Shown: positions 25,649 through 33,815, numbered from the stretch's first letter. The stretch: 64,000 bases of DNA from Streptomyces sp. NBC_01237 (GCF_035917275.1 NZ_CP108508.1:3162001-3226000), one strand, 5' to 3'. Numbers and translations are program-made. The notes: generated by a model not told the origin, from the sequence alone.

Positions 25649-26047
25649 TTACGCCAGCCAGAGCGAGCCGTGCCGGTGGTTCGCCGGAGGGATCTCCACC
25701 GTCTCAGCCGCTTCGACGCCGATGCCGCCGCCCGCGTCCGCGTCCGCGTTCATCAGGCCCCGGAGCCGTCCCACCTGCGTACGGAGCCGTTGCCTGGCCC
25801 GGCGCTCCTCGTGTGCCGACCACCGAGCCACCCCGCCGTCCCTGTTGTGCCGGGGGAAGCAGTAGACCCGCACCTCGCGGCGCACCGCGCTCGGCCGTGG
25901 CCTGCGGGACTCTTTGACCGCTTCGGTGAGGCTTCGGCGGCTGTAGCGCAGATCGCGTACGACCACGCAGTGCCACGGGCTGCCCGGGAGGCCGTCGTAC
26001 GTCTTCCGGGTCTGCGACGGGGGGTAGTGGTGGGCCGTGTGCGCCAA
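25649..26047 (-). CDS. Uncharacterised basic protein (132 aa)
   Basis: A 132-residue Arg/His-rich protein with SQTRKTYDGLPGSPWH near the start and HEERRARQRLRTQVGRLRGL (a basic helix) in the second half, ending NHRHGSLWLA. I have a general memory of Streptomyces homologues ending in the same HRHGSLWLA pattern beside HTH genes. The TTG start at 26047 is supported by GGAG six bases upstream; no other start lies nearby. Function unknown; it probably works with, or is regulated with, the HTH gene 150 bp downstream. Confidence 0.65.
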   Translation of the reverse strand: MAHTAHHYPPSQTRKTYDGLPGSPWHCVVVRDLRYSRRSLTEAVKESRRPRPSAVRREVRVYCFPRHNRDGGVARWSAHEERRARQRLRTQVGRLRGLMNADADAGGGIGVEAAETVEIPPANHRHGSLWLA

Positions 26048-26120
26048 GTTGGGCTCCGGGGAGGCGGGGGGCGGGTGGGGCGCGGGCGTTGTCGCCGCTG
26101 CCAGGGGGTGCTGGTTGCCG

Positions 26121-26744
26121 TCAGGCCGTATAGCCGTTCTCCGACAGGATCTTGTCGATACGGGCGCGGTGCGCCGCCTCCCACTCGTCCAGGGATTCGG
26201 CCGCCTCCTTCGCCAGTTTCGCCCGTGCGTCGCGCAGTACCTCGTCCCGGCGGGCGTGAGGGGTCACCACGACGCCCTCCTCGTCGGCCACCACAATGTC
26301 GCCGGGGTTCACGGTCGTGCCGCCGCAGCGCACCGGGGTGTTGAGCGGTTCCACCGCCTTCTTCGTACCGGGGATGGGGATGACGCCCAACGCGAAGACC
26401 GGGAAGCCCAGTTCGCGCACCTCGGACAGGTCGCGGATCACGCCGTCGAGCACGAACGCCGCGATCCCCCGGCGGTGCGCGACCGCGCACACGTTCCCGC
26501 CGGCCAGCGCATAGTCCATGTCGCCCGACTCCACGACGATGACCGAGCCGGGCTCCGCGCGGTGGATCGCCGCGTGCAGCATCAGGTTGTCGCCGGGAGG
26601 GCAGCGCACCGTGAAGGCCGGGCCGGCCACGCGGGGCACCGGCGACCAGAGGGGGCGTATGCCGGCGTCCATGACCTGCTCGCGCCCCAGAAGGTCGGCG
26701 AGGGTGGTCGTGGGGATGTCCTCGAAGCCGGAGTCCTCGTGCAT
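26121..26744 (-). CDS. RraA-like / 4-hydroxy-4-methyl-2-oxoglutarate aldolase family protein (207 aa)
   Basis: The RraA fold is indicated by GPAFTVRCPPGDNLMLHAAI, PGSVIVVESGD and the metal/substrate signature AFVLDGVIRDLSEVRELGFPVFA (about 115-137), with the conserved Asp-x-x-x-Arg-Asp found in class II HMG/CHA aldolases. True RNase E inhibitors (RraA) share the fold but lack the full set, so an aldolase or oxaloacetate decarboxylase role is more likely here. It has an extra helical C-terminal tail of about 40 residues. ATG at 26744. No catabolic genes are nearby, so the substrate is open. Confidence 0.82.
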   Translation of the reverse strand: MHEDSGFEDIPTTTLADLLGREQVMDAGIRPLWSPVPRVAGPAFTVRCPPGDNLMLHAAIHRAEPGSVIVVESGDMDYALAGGNVCAVAHRRGIAAFVLDGVIRDLSEVRELGFPVFALGVIPIPGTKKAVEPLNTPVRCGGTTVNPGDIVVADEEGVVVTPHARRDEVLRDARAKLAKEAAESLDEWEAAHRARIDKILSENGYTA

Positions 26745-26885
26745 GTACGCCCTTCGTCCGGGGCCCTCCGCGTCCGCGCGGGGGCCTGTAGCCGTCAGCC
26801 CGTCGTCAGCTCATTGTGCTTGCAGGACCTGACGCTTGTCCGTAGCGGCTGGTCAACAGCGCCCACCGATCGACAGCGTGGAACG

Positions 26886-27362
26886 ATGGCCACCATGTCC
26901 GGTCAAGTCTGGGTGTCCCTCATATCGTTGGGCGGCGTCGCACTCGGTGGCGCGCTGTCCTTCCTCGTACAGTTCGCGACGCAGCGGTCGGCCGAGCGGA
27001 CGGAGCAGCGGCGGCAGCGGACCGAACTGTCCGAGGCCCGGCGTGCGGAGCGGCTCGCGCTGCTGGAGCGGTTCATCGAGGCGGGGGGCGAGGCGGAGCT
27101 CGCGGCCTTCAGGCGGCCGCACGAGTGGGACGAAACGACCCCCTGGTTCCTCACGACCCGGGAATCCATGAACAGACTCTGGGTCGTGGAACGGCTGATC
27201 CGTGTCCAGTTCCCGCCGGCCGTGCACGACGCGGCACGCACGTACTCCCTCGACCTCAACCGGACCGTGTGGGAGGGCCTGCCCGACGGAGAGAGCCTGC
27301 GCGACTACCTGGAGGACAACCGGCTGGCCTTTCTCGACGCGGCCCGAGCGGTCATGGGATAG
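26886..27362 (+). CDS. Small membrane-anchored protein (158 aa)
   Basis: One N-terminal transmembrane segment (VWVSLISLGGVALGGALSFL, about 8-27) is followed by a strongly charged helix rich in Arg/Glu (about 30-60), then a helical cytoplasmic domain. I do not recognise a family beyond similar short actinobacterial proteins of unknown function. Two ATGs (26886 and 26895) are possible; neither has a strong ribosome-binding site. It stands alone between the RraA-like and ArsR genes. Confidence 0.7.
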   Translation: MATMSGQVWVSLISLGGVALGGALSFLVQFATQRSAERTEQRRQRTELSEARRAERLALLERFIEAGGEAELAAFRRPHEWDETTPWFLTTRESMNRLWVVERLIRVQFPPAVHDAARTYSLDLNRTVWEGLPDGESLRDYLEDNRLAFLDAARAVMG

Positions 27363-27481
27363 CCACCGCAGGCCGCGAAGGCCCTCCGCCCCGACGGCCC
27401 ACAGCGGCCCGCCCCCGCTGCCCCCGCTGCCCCCTCGCCCGCCGCCGTCGCCGTCGCCGACGATTTGACTTGCGCCTACAT

Positions 27482-27497
27482 ATCCAGAAAGCTAGAT
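27482..27497. promoter_or_regulatory. Predicted ArsR operator upstream of the arsR-like gene
   Basis: ATCCA-N6-TAGAT at 27482-27497 differs by one base from the perfect inverted repeat ATCTA-N6-TAGAT in front of the downstream exporter gene. A TTGACT at 27465-27470 could be a -35. It lies about 64 bp upstream of the regulator start. Confidence 0.5.
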
Positions 27498-27560
27498 GCG
27501 TAGCCTGGGAGGGAACAGAAGACCCGAAGGCAGCCCCCAAGGATTCACAGAGAGGCCCCC

Positions 27561-27872
27561 ATGGACCCGCTGGCCGTGCACAAGGCCCTCGCCAACCCCG
27601 CCCGCCTGCAGTTCATGCAGTGGCTGCGCGACCCCGAGAAGTACTTCGACGAGGACTCGTACACACAGCAGGGACTGGGCTTCCACATCGGCGTATGCGT
27701 GGGTGACATCCAGAAGCGGGCCGGGCTCGCGCAGTCCGTGGTGTCCGGCTACCTCCAGACCCTCAGGGACGCGGGCCTCCTGACCTCGGAGCGCGTCGGC
27801 AAGTGGACGTACTACCGCCGCAACGAGCCGGTGATCGCCGAGTTCGCCGCCCAGGTGCGCGACGAGCTGTAG
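27561..27872 (+). CDS. ArsR/SmtB-family transcriptional regulator (103 aa)
   Basis: A winged-helix repressor of 103 residues: the N-terminal helix DPLAVHKALANPARLQFMQWL, recognition region VGDIQKRAGLAQSVVSGYLQTLRDAGLL, and wing TSERVGKWTYYRRNE. There is no CxC metal motif like that of classical ArsR; one Cys (CVGDI) remains, so it may sense a redox or drug signal. ATG at 27561 with AGAGAGG just upstream. It precedes an MFS exporter by about 110 bp, and matching inverted repeats lie before both genes, a normal repressor-exporter layout. Confidence 0.88.
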   Translation: MDPLAVHKALANPARLQFMQWLRDPEKYFDEDSYTQQGLGFHIGVCVGDIQKRAGLAQSVVSGYLQTLRDAGLLTSERVGKWTYYRRNEPVIAEFAAQVRDEL

Positions 27873-27949
27873 TCACCCCGCCCCACCTCCGAGCGTGACC
27901 GCCGAGAGCCGAGTCCCGCGCCCCGCACGGCGCACCCACGACCAAACGT

Positions 27950-27965
27950 ATCTACTTTTCTAGAT
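27950..27965. promoter_or_regulatory. Predicted ArsR operator upstream of the MFS gene
   Basis: A perfect inverted repeat, ATCTA (27950-27954), spacer CTTTTC, TAGAT (27961-27965), ends 16 bp before the exporter start codon. The arm sequence and spacing match the imperfect copy ahead of the ArsR gene, so the same protein probably binds both. Confidence 0.6.
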
Positions 27966-27981
27966 TTAAAGAAAGATCACC

Positions 27982-29220
27982 ATGAGAAAAACCTCCGCCG
28001 CCGTCCTGGTGCTCGCCCTGGGCGTGTTCGGGATCATCACCACCGAGATGGGCATCGTCGGGGTACTCCCCCGGCTCTCCGCCGAACTCGGCGTCCCGCC
28101 CTCCACCGCCGGCTGGCTCGTCGGGGCGTTCGCCCTGGTGATCGCCGTGACCGGGCCCTTCACCACGCTGCTCGCCTCCGGGATCGACCGCAAGAAGGTC
28201 CTCGCCGCCTCGATCGCGGTGTTCGCCCTCTCCAACGCCGTCTACGCGCTCACCACCCAGTACGAGGTGATGCTCGCCTTCCGCATCATTCCGGCCGTCT
28301 TCCACCCGGTGTTCTTCTCGGTCGCGCTGGCCACGGCCGCGCGCATGGTCGTGACGAAGGACGGCGAGGACGGTGAGGACGCGAAGGCCGCCACCCGGGC
28401 GACGACGACCGTCTTCGCCGGTGTCACCGTCGGGTTCGCCTTCGGGGTACCGCTGACCTCGTACCTCGCCGAACACCTCTCGCTCCCCGCCGCGTTCTGG
28501 TTCGGCGCGCTCGTCAATCTGATCGCGTTCCTGGGCATCCTGCGCCTGCTCCCGAGCCTTCCGGTCGGACAACGCGTCTCGTACGGATCCCAGTTGAGCG
28601 TGCTCAGGCAGCCCCGGATGTGGCTGACCATCACGTCCGTCGTCCTGATCTTCGCGGCGATGTTCTCCGTCTACGGCTACTTCGCCGAGTACCTGGGCCA
28701 GGTCACCGACATGGACGGCTCCTGGGTCAGCGCCATGCTGATGGCGTTCGGCATCGTGATGATCCTCGGCAACTTCGCCTTCGGCAGCCTGCTCCAGCGG
28801 AACCTCGTCCGCACCGCCCTCGCCTATCCGGCCCTCTGCCTGCTGGTCTACGTACTCGTGTACGCGATCGGGCCACGGTTCGTCCCGATGGTCCTGGGCG
28901 TCCTGGTCTGGGGAGCCGTGCACTCCGGTGGGCTCATCGTCACCCAGAGCTGGCTGGGAAGGGACGCGCGGGACGCACCCGAGTTCGGCAACAGCCTCTT
29001 CATCTCCTTCTCCAATCTCGGCATCACCCTCGGCACCGCGGCCGGCGGGTGGGTCCTGTCCGCCGCGGGAGCCCGTCGGCTGCCGTGGGTCGGAGCCGGG
29101 TTCGCCGTCGCCGCGCTGGTCGTCATGCTGGTCCGGCTGAGCCTGGACCGTGCCGGTCGGAGGATCCCGCAGTCCGGGGAGGTGGCCGCCTCTCACGCTG
29201 CCGTTCGCGCGGCCGGCTGA
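27982..29220 (+). CDS. MFS transporter, drug/sugar exporter type (412 aa)
   Basis: A 12-helix major-facilitator protein of the AraJ/YdhP kind. The first helix is AAVLVLALGVFGIITTEMGIVG; motif A between helices 2 and 3 appears as SGIDRKKVLAASI; ASIAVFALSNAVYALTTQYEVML and later helices follow, ending in a short Arg-rich cytoplasmic tail. It should export a small compound using the proton gradient. ATG at 27982 with AAAGAAAG upstream. The ArsR gene and the operator in front point to induction by its substrate. The FMN reductase downstream may be co-expressed. Confidence 0.87.
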   Translation: MRKTSAAVLVLALGVFGIITTEMGIVGVLPRLSAELGVPPSTAGWLVGAFALVIAVTGPFTTLLASGIDRKKVLAASIAVFALSNAVYALTTQYEVMLAFRIIPAVFHPVFFSVALATAARMVVTKDGEDGEDAKAATRATTTVFAGVTVGFAFGVPLTSYLAEHLSLPAAFWFGALVNLIAFLGILRLLPSLPVGQRVSYGSQLSVLRQPRMWLTITSVVLIFAAMFSVYGYFAEYLGQVTDMDGSWVSAMLMAFGIVMILGNFAFGSLLQRNLVRTALAYPALCLLVYVLVYAIGPRFVPMVLGVLVWGAVHSGGLIVTQSWLGRDARDAPEFGNSLFISFSNLGITLGTAAGGWVLSAAGARRLPWVGAGFAVAALVVMLVRLSLDRAGRRIPQSGEVAASHAAVRAAG

Positions 29221-29278
29221 CGGCCGTACCCGTCGGGGCGGAGCGGAACAGTCCGGTGCCGCTCGGAGTTGAGCGGTT

Positions 29279-29830
29279 ATGCCAACACCACGCGTGATTC
29301 TCCTGCTGTCCGGAAGCGTGCGGGCCGGGTCCTCCAACGAGACCGTGCTGCGCACCGCCCAGGACGTGGCGCCCACCACCGTACGTACCGTCCTCTACGA
29401 CGGACTCGGGGATCTGCCGCACTTCAACCCCGACGACGACACCGATCCGCTGCCGAAGCCGGTGTCCGAGCTCCGGGCCGCGATCGCCGCCGCCGACGCC
29501 CTGCTGATCTGCTCCCCGGAGTACGCGGGGACGCTCCCCGGGTCGTTCAAGAACCTGCTGGACTGGACCGTCGGCGGCACCGAGATCGGCGACAAGCCCG
29601 CCGCCTGGCTGAACGCCGCCGCTCCCGGTCGCGGGGAGGGCGCCTCGGCGACGCTCCGTACCGTGCTCGGCTACACCGGCGCGGCCATCGTGGACGCCGC
29701 CTGCGTACGGGTCGCCCTCGACCGGAACACCGTCGGCGCGGACGGGATCAGCACCGATCCGGAGCTCCGCCGACAGGTGGCGGCGGCGCTCGACACCCTG
29801 CTGGACGCGGCCGGCCAGGCGGCATCGTAG
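29279..29830 (+). CDS. NADPH-dependent FMN reductase family protein (183 aa)
   Basis: Flavodoxin-like fold: the phosphate loop LLSGSVRAGSSNETVL (about 9-24), then ADALLICSPEYAGTLPGSFKNLLDWTVGG, the signature region of the NAD(P)H-dependent FMN reductase/quinone reductase family, which contacts the flavin. It would reduce quinones, azo compounds or free FMN. ATG at 29279, 58 bp after the MFS stop, with GGAG 10 bp upstream. The TAG stop (29828-29830) lies inside the first copy of a short repeat array. Confidence 0.88.
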   Translation: MPTPRVILLLSGSVRAGSSNETVLRTAQDVAPTTVRTVLYDGLGDLPHFNPDDDTDPLPKPVSELRAAIAAADALLICSPEYAGTLPGSFKNLLDWTVGGTEIGDKPAAWLNAAAPGRGEGASATLRTVLGYTGAAIVDAACVRVALDRNTVGADGISTDPELRRQVAAALDTLLDAAGQAAS

Positions 29831-29934
29831 GCCCGGCAGCGCCGTAGATCCGGCATCGTAGGCCCGGCGTCCTAGGCCCGGCAGCGCCGTAAACCGGCAC
29901 CGTAGATCCGGCATCGTAGATCCGGCGTCCCAGT
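29818..29934. repeat. Degenerate 14-17-bp repeat array
   Basis: About eight consecutive units of the form CGGCATCGTAGGCC, with variants such as CGGCAGCGCCGTAGATC, CGGCGTCCTAGGCC and CGGCACCGTAGATC. The first unit supplies the stop codon of the FMN reductase. The array fills most of the gap to the blaB stop and resembles a decaying minisatellite. Confidence 0.7.
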
Positions 29935-30006
29935 GCGGTCCCTCCGGACTACGGGGCGTCGCTCCCCGTACGGTGCCCCGGTCGTCGGCGTCGGTGGCGT
30001 GGGGCC

Positions 30007-30954
30007 TCAGTCGGTGGCGCCCCGGCCGGTGGCGCCCCGGCCGGGGGTGCGCAGGGCGTCCACGGCGATGCGGGCCGCCGTACCGATGACGGCGTCGGCC
30101 GCCGGGAGGGTGGCGGCGGGGCTGGCGGCGCGGGTGAAGACCGCGACGGCGTAACGGCCCCCGTCGGGGTACTCGACGACGCCGACCTCGTTGCGGACCG
30201 TCGGCGCGCTGCCGGTCTTTCCGGCGACCAGTACGTCATCGAAGGGGAAGCCCGACGCCAGCCGGTGGGGCCACACCTGGAGGCCGAGCAGACGGCGGAT
30301 GGCGGCGCCGTGCTCCGGGGTGCAGGCCTCGTCGCGCCAGATCGCGCCGAGCAGACGGGTCATGTCGCGCGGGGTGCTGCGGTTGGTGCGCGCGGGGTCC
30401 ACGGCGCGCAGGCGGGCGACGACCTGGGGGTCGGCCAGGGCCTGCGGGCCGCCGTTCCCGGCGTCCTCCCTGATGGTCGCGAGGAACTCCCGGAACGTCT
30501 GGGTCGCGTGGGTACGGGTGAGGCCCAGCCGCCGTGTGGTGTCGTTGACGGCGTCCAGGCCGACGCGTTCCAGCAGGAGGTCGGCCGCCGTGTTGTCGCT
30601 GACGGCCACCATCAGGTACGCCGCGTCGCGCAGGGAGACCCGGGCCGCGTCGAGCATCGCGGCGAGACCGGTGGGCCCCGCCGTACGGCCCTCCCGCGGG
30701 CACTCGGTCTGCTCGGTCAGAACCAGCCGCCCGGCCTCCGCCTGCTGGTGGAGCGCGACGAGCAGGCAGAGCTTGTGGACGCTGGCCGTGACGACCGGCC
30801 GGTCCGCGCCCGCGTCGATCTGGGCGCCGGAGTCGATGTCCACGGCGTGCAGCCAGCCGGTGACCCCGGCTTCGGCGAAAGCCGCGCGGATACGGTCGCC
30901 GGCCTGCGGGTGGGCCTGGGGGCCGGGGTGGTGTCGCGTGCGGGGATCGGTCAT
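30007..30954 (-). CDS. blaB: BlaB-like regulatory serine hydrolase without signal peptide (315 aa)
   Basis: Carries the three penicillin-recognising motifs SVHK (Ser58, Lys61), SDN (119-121) and KTG (246-248), yet has no signal peptide, so it should be cytoplasmic. This fits BlaB of Streptomyces cacaoi, a protein with these motifs that controls beta-lactamase expression rather than degrading drug in the periplasm. Its ATG (30952-30954) overlaps the stop of the LysR gene by 4 nt (ATGA), matching the blaA-blaB operon, and blaL lies divergently. A genuine cytoplasmic class A-like hydrolase is the alternative. Confidence 0.82.
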   Translation of the reverse strand: MTDPRTRHHPGPQAHPQAGDRIRAAFAEAGVTGWLHAVDIDSGAQIDAGADRPVVTASVHKLCLLVALHQQAEAGRLVLTEQTECPREGRTAGPTGLAAMLDAARVSLRDAAYLMVAVSDNTAADLLLERVGLDAVNDTTRRLGLTRTHATQTFREFLATIREDAGNGGPQALADPQVVARLRAVDPARTNRSTPRDMTRLLGAIWRDEACTPEHGAAIRRLLGLQVWPHRLASGFPFDDVLVAGKTGSAPTVRNEVGVVEYPDGGRYAVAVFTRAASPAATLPAADAVIGTAARIAVDALRTPGRGATGRGATD

Positions 30955-31907
30955 ATCCAGTACTCCGCCGCCGGGCGCAGATGCAGCGGGCCGGAGGTCA
31001 GGTCGGGGCCGGGAGCGGCCGTACGGGCCAGGGCATCGGTGACCGTATCGGCGAAGGCGCGGACGGCGGCGTCGCCGCGCCCCCGGGACCAGGCCGCGGA
31101 GTGGCGCAGGGCCAGCGGGGCGCCGCTCAGCGGGCGCCAGGTGAGGTCGGGGTCCCGGGCGTGGTGGGCGTCGCGCGTGCTGAAGGTGACGGCGCGCCAG
31201 GACAGGAGCAGGCCCCGCGTGAAGCTGGGGCCCTGGCCGTACCGGACGGCGGTGGGGGTGTAGCCGTGGCGGGCGCAGGTGGTCAGGAGGTCGTCGTGCA
31301 CGGCCGGGGCCTGGGCACGGGGGAAGAGGATCAGGTCGTATCCGGTGAGCGCGGAGAGGGCAACCGTCTCGCGGCGCGCCACGGGGGCGTCGTGCGGCAG
31401 CAGGACGCCCAGTTCATGGCGCAGGACGGGGCCCAGTTCCAGCCCGGACACATCGCTGGGGTGGCGGATGAGCCCGACGTCCAGGTCGTGCGAGGCCAGC
31501 CGGGCGAGCTGCTCGGCGGTCGACAGTTCGTGCAGTTCCAGCTCCACACCGCTCTGGCGCTCCTGGAAGCCGGCCAGGGCCCCCGCCACGGTCTCACCGG
31601 TGATGTCGGGCGGCAGCGCGGCGCGCAGGAGCCCGCTGTGGCCGTCCTGGATGCGGCGGGCCGTGGCCATCAACGCCTCGGACTGGTCCAGCAGCCGGCG
31701 CGCCTCGTCCAGCAGGAGCGTGCCGCCCTTGGTGATCGTCACCTGGCGGCTGGAGCGCTCGAAGAGGCGTACGCCCAGTTCCCGTTCCAGCCGCTGGATG
31801 CGCTGGGACAGCGGCGGCTGGGCCATGTCGAGACGCTGGGCGGCGCGGCCGAAATGTAACTCTTCCGCTACAGCGACGAAGCACCGCAAGTGCCGTATCA
31901 GGTCCAC
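30951..31907 (-). CDS. blaA: BlaA-like LysR-family regulator of beta-lactamase (318 aa)
   Basis: LysR-type regulator: an N-terminal winged HTH (AVAEELHFGRAAQRLDMAQP, then PLSQRIQRLERELGVRLFER), a linker helix, and an effector-binding domain from about residue 90 (AALPPDITGETVAGALAGFQ). GTG at 31907 gives the usual LysR start (DLIRHLRCFVAVAE); a TTG three codons earlier is possible. It is divergent from the beta-lactamase and overlaps blaB downstream, as in S. cacaoi, where BlaA activates blaL. A nested palindrome starts 13 bp upstream of the start codon, suitable for autoregulation. Confidence 0.87.
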   Translation of the reverse strand: MDLIRHLRCFVAVAEELHFGRAAQRLDMAQPPLSQRIQRLERELGVRLFERSSRQVTITKGGTLLLDEARRLLDQSEALMATARRIQDGHSGLLRAALPPDITGETVAGALAGFQERQSGVELELHELSTAEQLARLASHDLDVGLIRHPSDVSGLELGPVLRHELGVLLPHDAPVARRETVALSALTGYDLILFPRAQAPAVHDDLLTTCARHGYTPTAVRYGQGPSFTRGLLLSWRAVTFSTRDAHHARDPDLTWRPLSGAPLALRHSAAWSRGRGDAAVRAFADTVTDALARTAAPGPDLTSGPLHLRPAAEYWI

Positions 31908-31919
31908 GACCAGCAACGA

Positions 31920-31949
31920 TATCGCGGATCAATCGATCCGGGAGCGATA
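31920..31949. promoter_or_regulatory. Nested inverted repeat next to the blaA start (LysR operator candidate)
   Basis: TATCGC (31920-31925) and GCGATA (31944-31949) form an outer dyad with an 18-bp interior. CGGATC (31925-31930) and GATCCG (31935-31940) form an inner dyad with a 4-bp spacer. Position and symmetry suit LysR-type autorepression of blaA and activation across the divergent gap. Confidence 0.5.
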
Positions 31950-31988
31950 GCGGTCTTGGACCTCATGGCAACGGGGCTGTTTCTCTCC

Positions 31989-32068
31989 GGTCATGCCCGT
32001 CGCAGTTCATGACCGCCTTCGTTCATGACCGCCGTCGGTCATGACCGTCCTCGTTCATGACCGTCGCG
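31989..32068. repeat. Five tandem 16-bp repeats upstream of blaL
   Basis: Five contiguous 16-bp units (31989, 32005, 32021, 32037 and 32053) share the consensus GKTCATGACCGYCNTC. The core TCATGA is palindromic, and in the fourth unit GGTCATGACC is a perfect 10-bp palindrome. The periodicity is exact with no indels. The array sits 97 bp upstream of the blaL start and could be an operator array or a duplicated spacer. Confidence 0.8.
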
Positions 32069-32086
32069 CGTTTCTGCCGATGTGCT

Positions 32087-32151
32087 CCACGAACGACACG
32101 ACGAACCGACCGACGACGAACGCCTGACGAACGACCCGACGAACGAACGGA
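32087..32151. repeat. GACGAAC-rich leader of blaL
   Basis: The untranslated region just before blaL repeats the heptamer GACGAAC or close variants about five times, with unusually A/C/G-biased, nearly T-free sequence. It ends in ACGGAGAG, the likely ribosome-binding site. Such a leader would have little RNA structure; whether it has any other role is unknown. Confidence 0.5.
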
Positions 32152-32164
32152 GAGCCGCCCACCC

Positions 32165-33121
32165 ATGCGTACCCGTATCTCACGCCGCGCCGCACTCACC
32201 GGACTGACCGGCCTTACCGCCACCCTCCCCCTCATGGGCTGCGGAACGACGACGTCCGATGCCGCGCCCGATGCCACGCCACGACCCCCATCGGGTTCCG
32301 GCTCCGGTTCCGGCTCCCCGGCCCCCGCCCCCGACAAGCGCCGGACGGACCGCGCGTTCGCCGCACTGGAGCGGAAGTTCGACGCCCGGCTGGGCGTCTA
32401 CGCGCTCGACACCGGCAACGGTCTGTTCGTCACCCACCGGTCCGACGAACGCTTCGCCTACGCGTCCACCTGCAAGGCGCTGCTCGCCGGCGCCGTACTG
32501 GACAGGAATTCCCTGAAGGGACTCGGCCGGCGCGTACGGATCGGCCGCGACGTCCCCGTCGGACACTCACCCGTCACGGAAAAGGCCGTCGGCTCCGAGC
32601 TCACCCTGCGGGAACTGTGCGACGCCGCCGTCCGATACAGCGACAACGGCGCGGCCAACCTCCTCTTCCGCGAACTCGGCGGCCCCAGGGGCCTACAGAG
32701 CGCCCTCGTCGCCATCGGTGACCGCGTCACCCGGTGCGACCGCTACGAGGTCGCCCTCAGCGACGCCGTCCCCGGCGACGTCCGTGACACCAGCACGGCG
32801 CGCGCCCTCGCCACCGACCTGCGCGCCTACGTCCTGGACGACGCGCTGCCCGTCGGCAAACGGGCCGTGCTGACCGACTGGCTCAAGCGCAACACCACCG
32901 GTGACACGACCATCCGGGCCGGTGCCCCGGCCGGCTGGCAGGTCGGCGACAAGACCGGCAGCGGCGGGTACGGCACGCGCAACGACATCGCGATCGTCTG
33001 GCCCCCGGACGCCGCGCCGATCACCATCGCCGTCCTCTCCCGCCGCGACACCCGCGACGCCGAGGCGGATGACGCCCTCATCGCCGGGGCCGCAGAGGTC
33101 GCCCTCAACGCCCTGGCCTGA
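32165..33121 (+). CDS. blaL: Class A beta-lactamase, Tat-exported lipoprotein (318 aa)
   Basis: A secreted serine beta-lactamase that hydrolyses penicillins and related drugs. The signal has a twin-arginine motif (SRRAAL) and a lipobox LMGC with Cys26, so the enzyme should be Tat-exported and lipid-anchored; a Gly/Ser/Pro linker follows. Active-site motifs are STCK (Ser101, Lys104), SDN (159-161), an EVALS segment in the Glu166 omega-loop position, and KTGSG near the end. ATG at 32165, after CGGAGAG. It is divergent from blaA-blaB, the pair that controls blaL in S. cacaoi, and a five-unit repeat array lies in the shared control region. Confidence 0.93.
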   Translation: MRTRISRRAALTGLTGLTATLPLMGCGTTTSDAAPDATPRPPSGSGSGSGSPAPAPDKRRTDRAFAALERKFDARLGVYALDTGNGLFVTHRSDERFAYASTCKALLAGAVLDRNSLKGLGRRVRIGRDVPVGHSPVTEKAVGSELTLRELCDAAVRYSDNGAANLLFRELGGPRGLQSALVAIGDRVTRCDRYEVALSDAVPGDVRDTSTARALATDLRAYVLDDALPVGKRAVLTDWLKRNTTGDTTIRAGAPAGWQVGDKTGSGGYGTRNDIAIVWPPDAAPITIAVLSRRDTRDAEADDALIAGAAEVALNALA

Positions 33122-33182
33122 GTCCGGCCGGACCGCGCCCCCGGCTTCCCGCGCGGTTACGTCATCGGGCGCCCGGTGACGC

Positions 33183-33785
33183 CTACGGCCCCTCGGCGGT
33201 CAGATAGCGCTGGACCGTGGGGGCCAGCCAGTCCATGACCTCCTCGCGGGTCATCGCGACGGCGACCGGGAAGCGCAGCACATAGCGGGTCAGCGCCATA
33301 CCGAGCATCTGGGAGGAGACCAGGGCGGCGCGGGCGGGGGCCGTGGCCGGGGCCGGGCAGATCCGGACGGCCAGCGGCAGCAGCTGCTGCTTGAAGATCT
33401 CCTGCATGCGCTCCGCGCCCGCCGGGTTGGTCACCCCGACCCTGAGCAGTGCGGTCAGAACTCCGTTCTGCTCCCAGAGGTCGACGAAGTGGCCCACGAG
33501 CCTGCGTCCCATCTCCGCCGTGGGGACCGCCGTCAGGTCGGGGAGGCGCAGATCGACCGCGCAGGCCGCCGCGAAGAGCTTCTCCTTGTTGCCGTAGTAG
33601 CGCATCACCATCGAGGGGTCGATACGGGCGTCCTTGGCGATCGCCCTGATGGTGGCCCGCTCGTAACCGTCGGCCGCGAAGCGTTCGAGTGCCGCGGTGA
33701 GGATGGTCGCGCGGGTGGCGTCGGAACGGCGGGACTGCGGCTCCTGCGGCCCCCGCGTCGGGTCCTGCTTCACGTCTCGGCTCAT
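33183..33785 (-). CDS. TetR-family regulator of the adjacent monooxygenase (200 aa)
   Basis: TetR repressor: an N-terminal HTH (ILTAALERFAADGYERATIR, AIAKDARIDPSMVMRYYGNK) at about 25-70, and an all-helical ligand domain with a Pro/Ala-rich segment. ATG at 33785; longer in-frame starts run into the divergent promoter. The intergenic region contains three copies of a CAACAAGCGT box overlapping a near-consensus promoter for the divergent monooxygenase, the classic TetR arrangement in which the substrate relieves repression. Confidence 0.9.
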   Translation of the reverse strand: MSRDVKQDPTRGPQEPQSRRSDATRATILTAALERFAADGYERATIRAIAKDARIDPSMVMRYYGNKEKLFAAACAVDLRLPDLTAVPTAEMGRRLVGHFVDLWEQNGVLTALLRVGVTNPAGAERMQEIFKQQLLPLAVRICPAPATAPARAALVSSQMLGMALTRYVLRFPVAVAMTREEVMDWLAPTVQRYLTAEGP

Positions 33786-33815
33786 GCCGACAAACGTATG
33801 CCAACAGACGTAGGC

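Noticed and set aside
18699..29200. An integrated mobile element bounded by the tRNA-like sequence
   Set aside because: I found no integrase, recombinase, transposase or second copy of the tRNA 3' end within the window.
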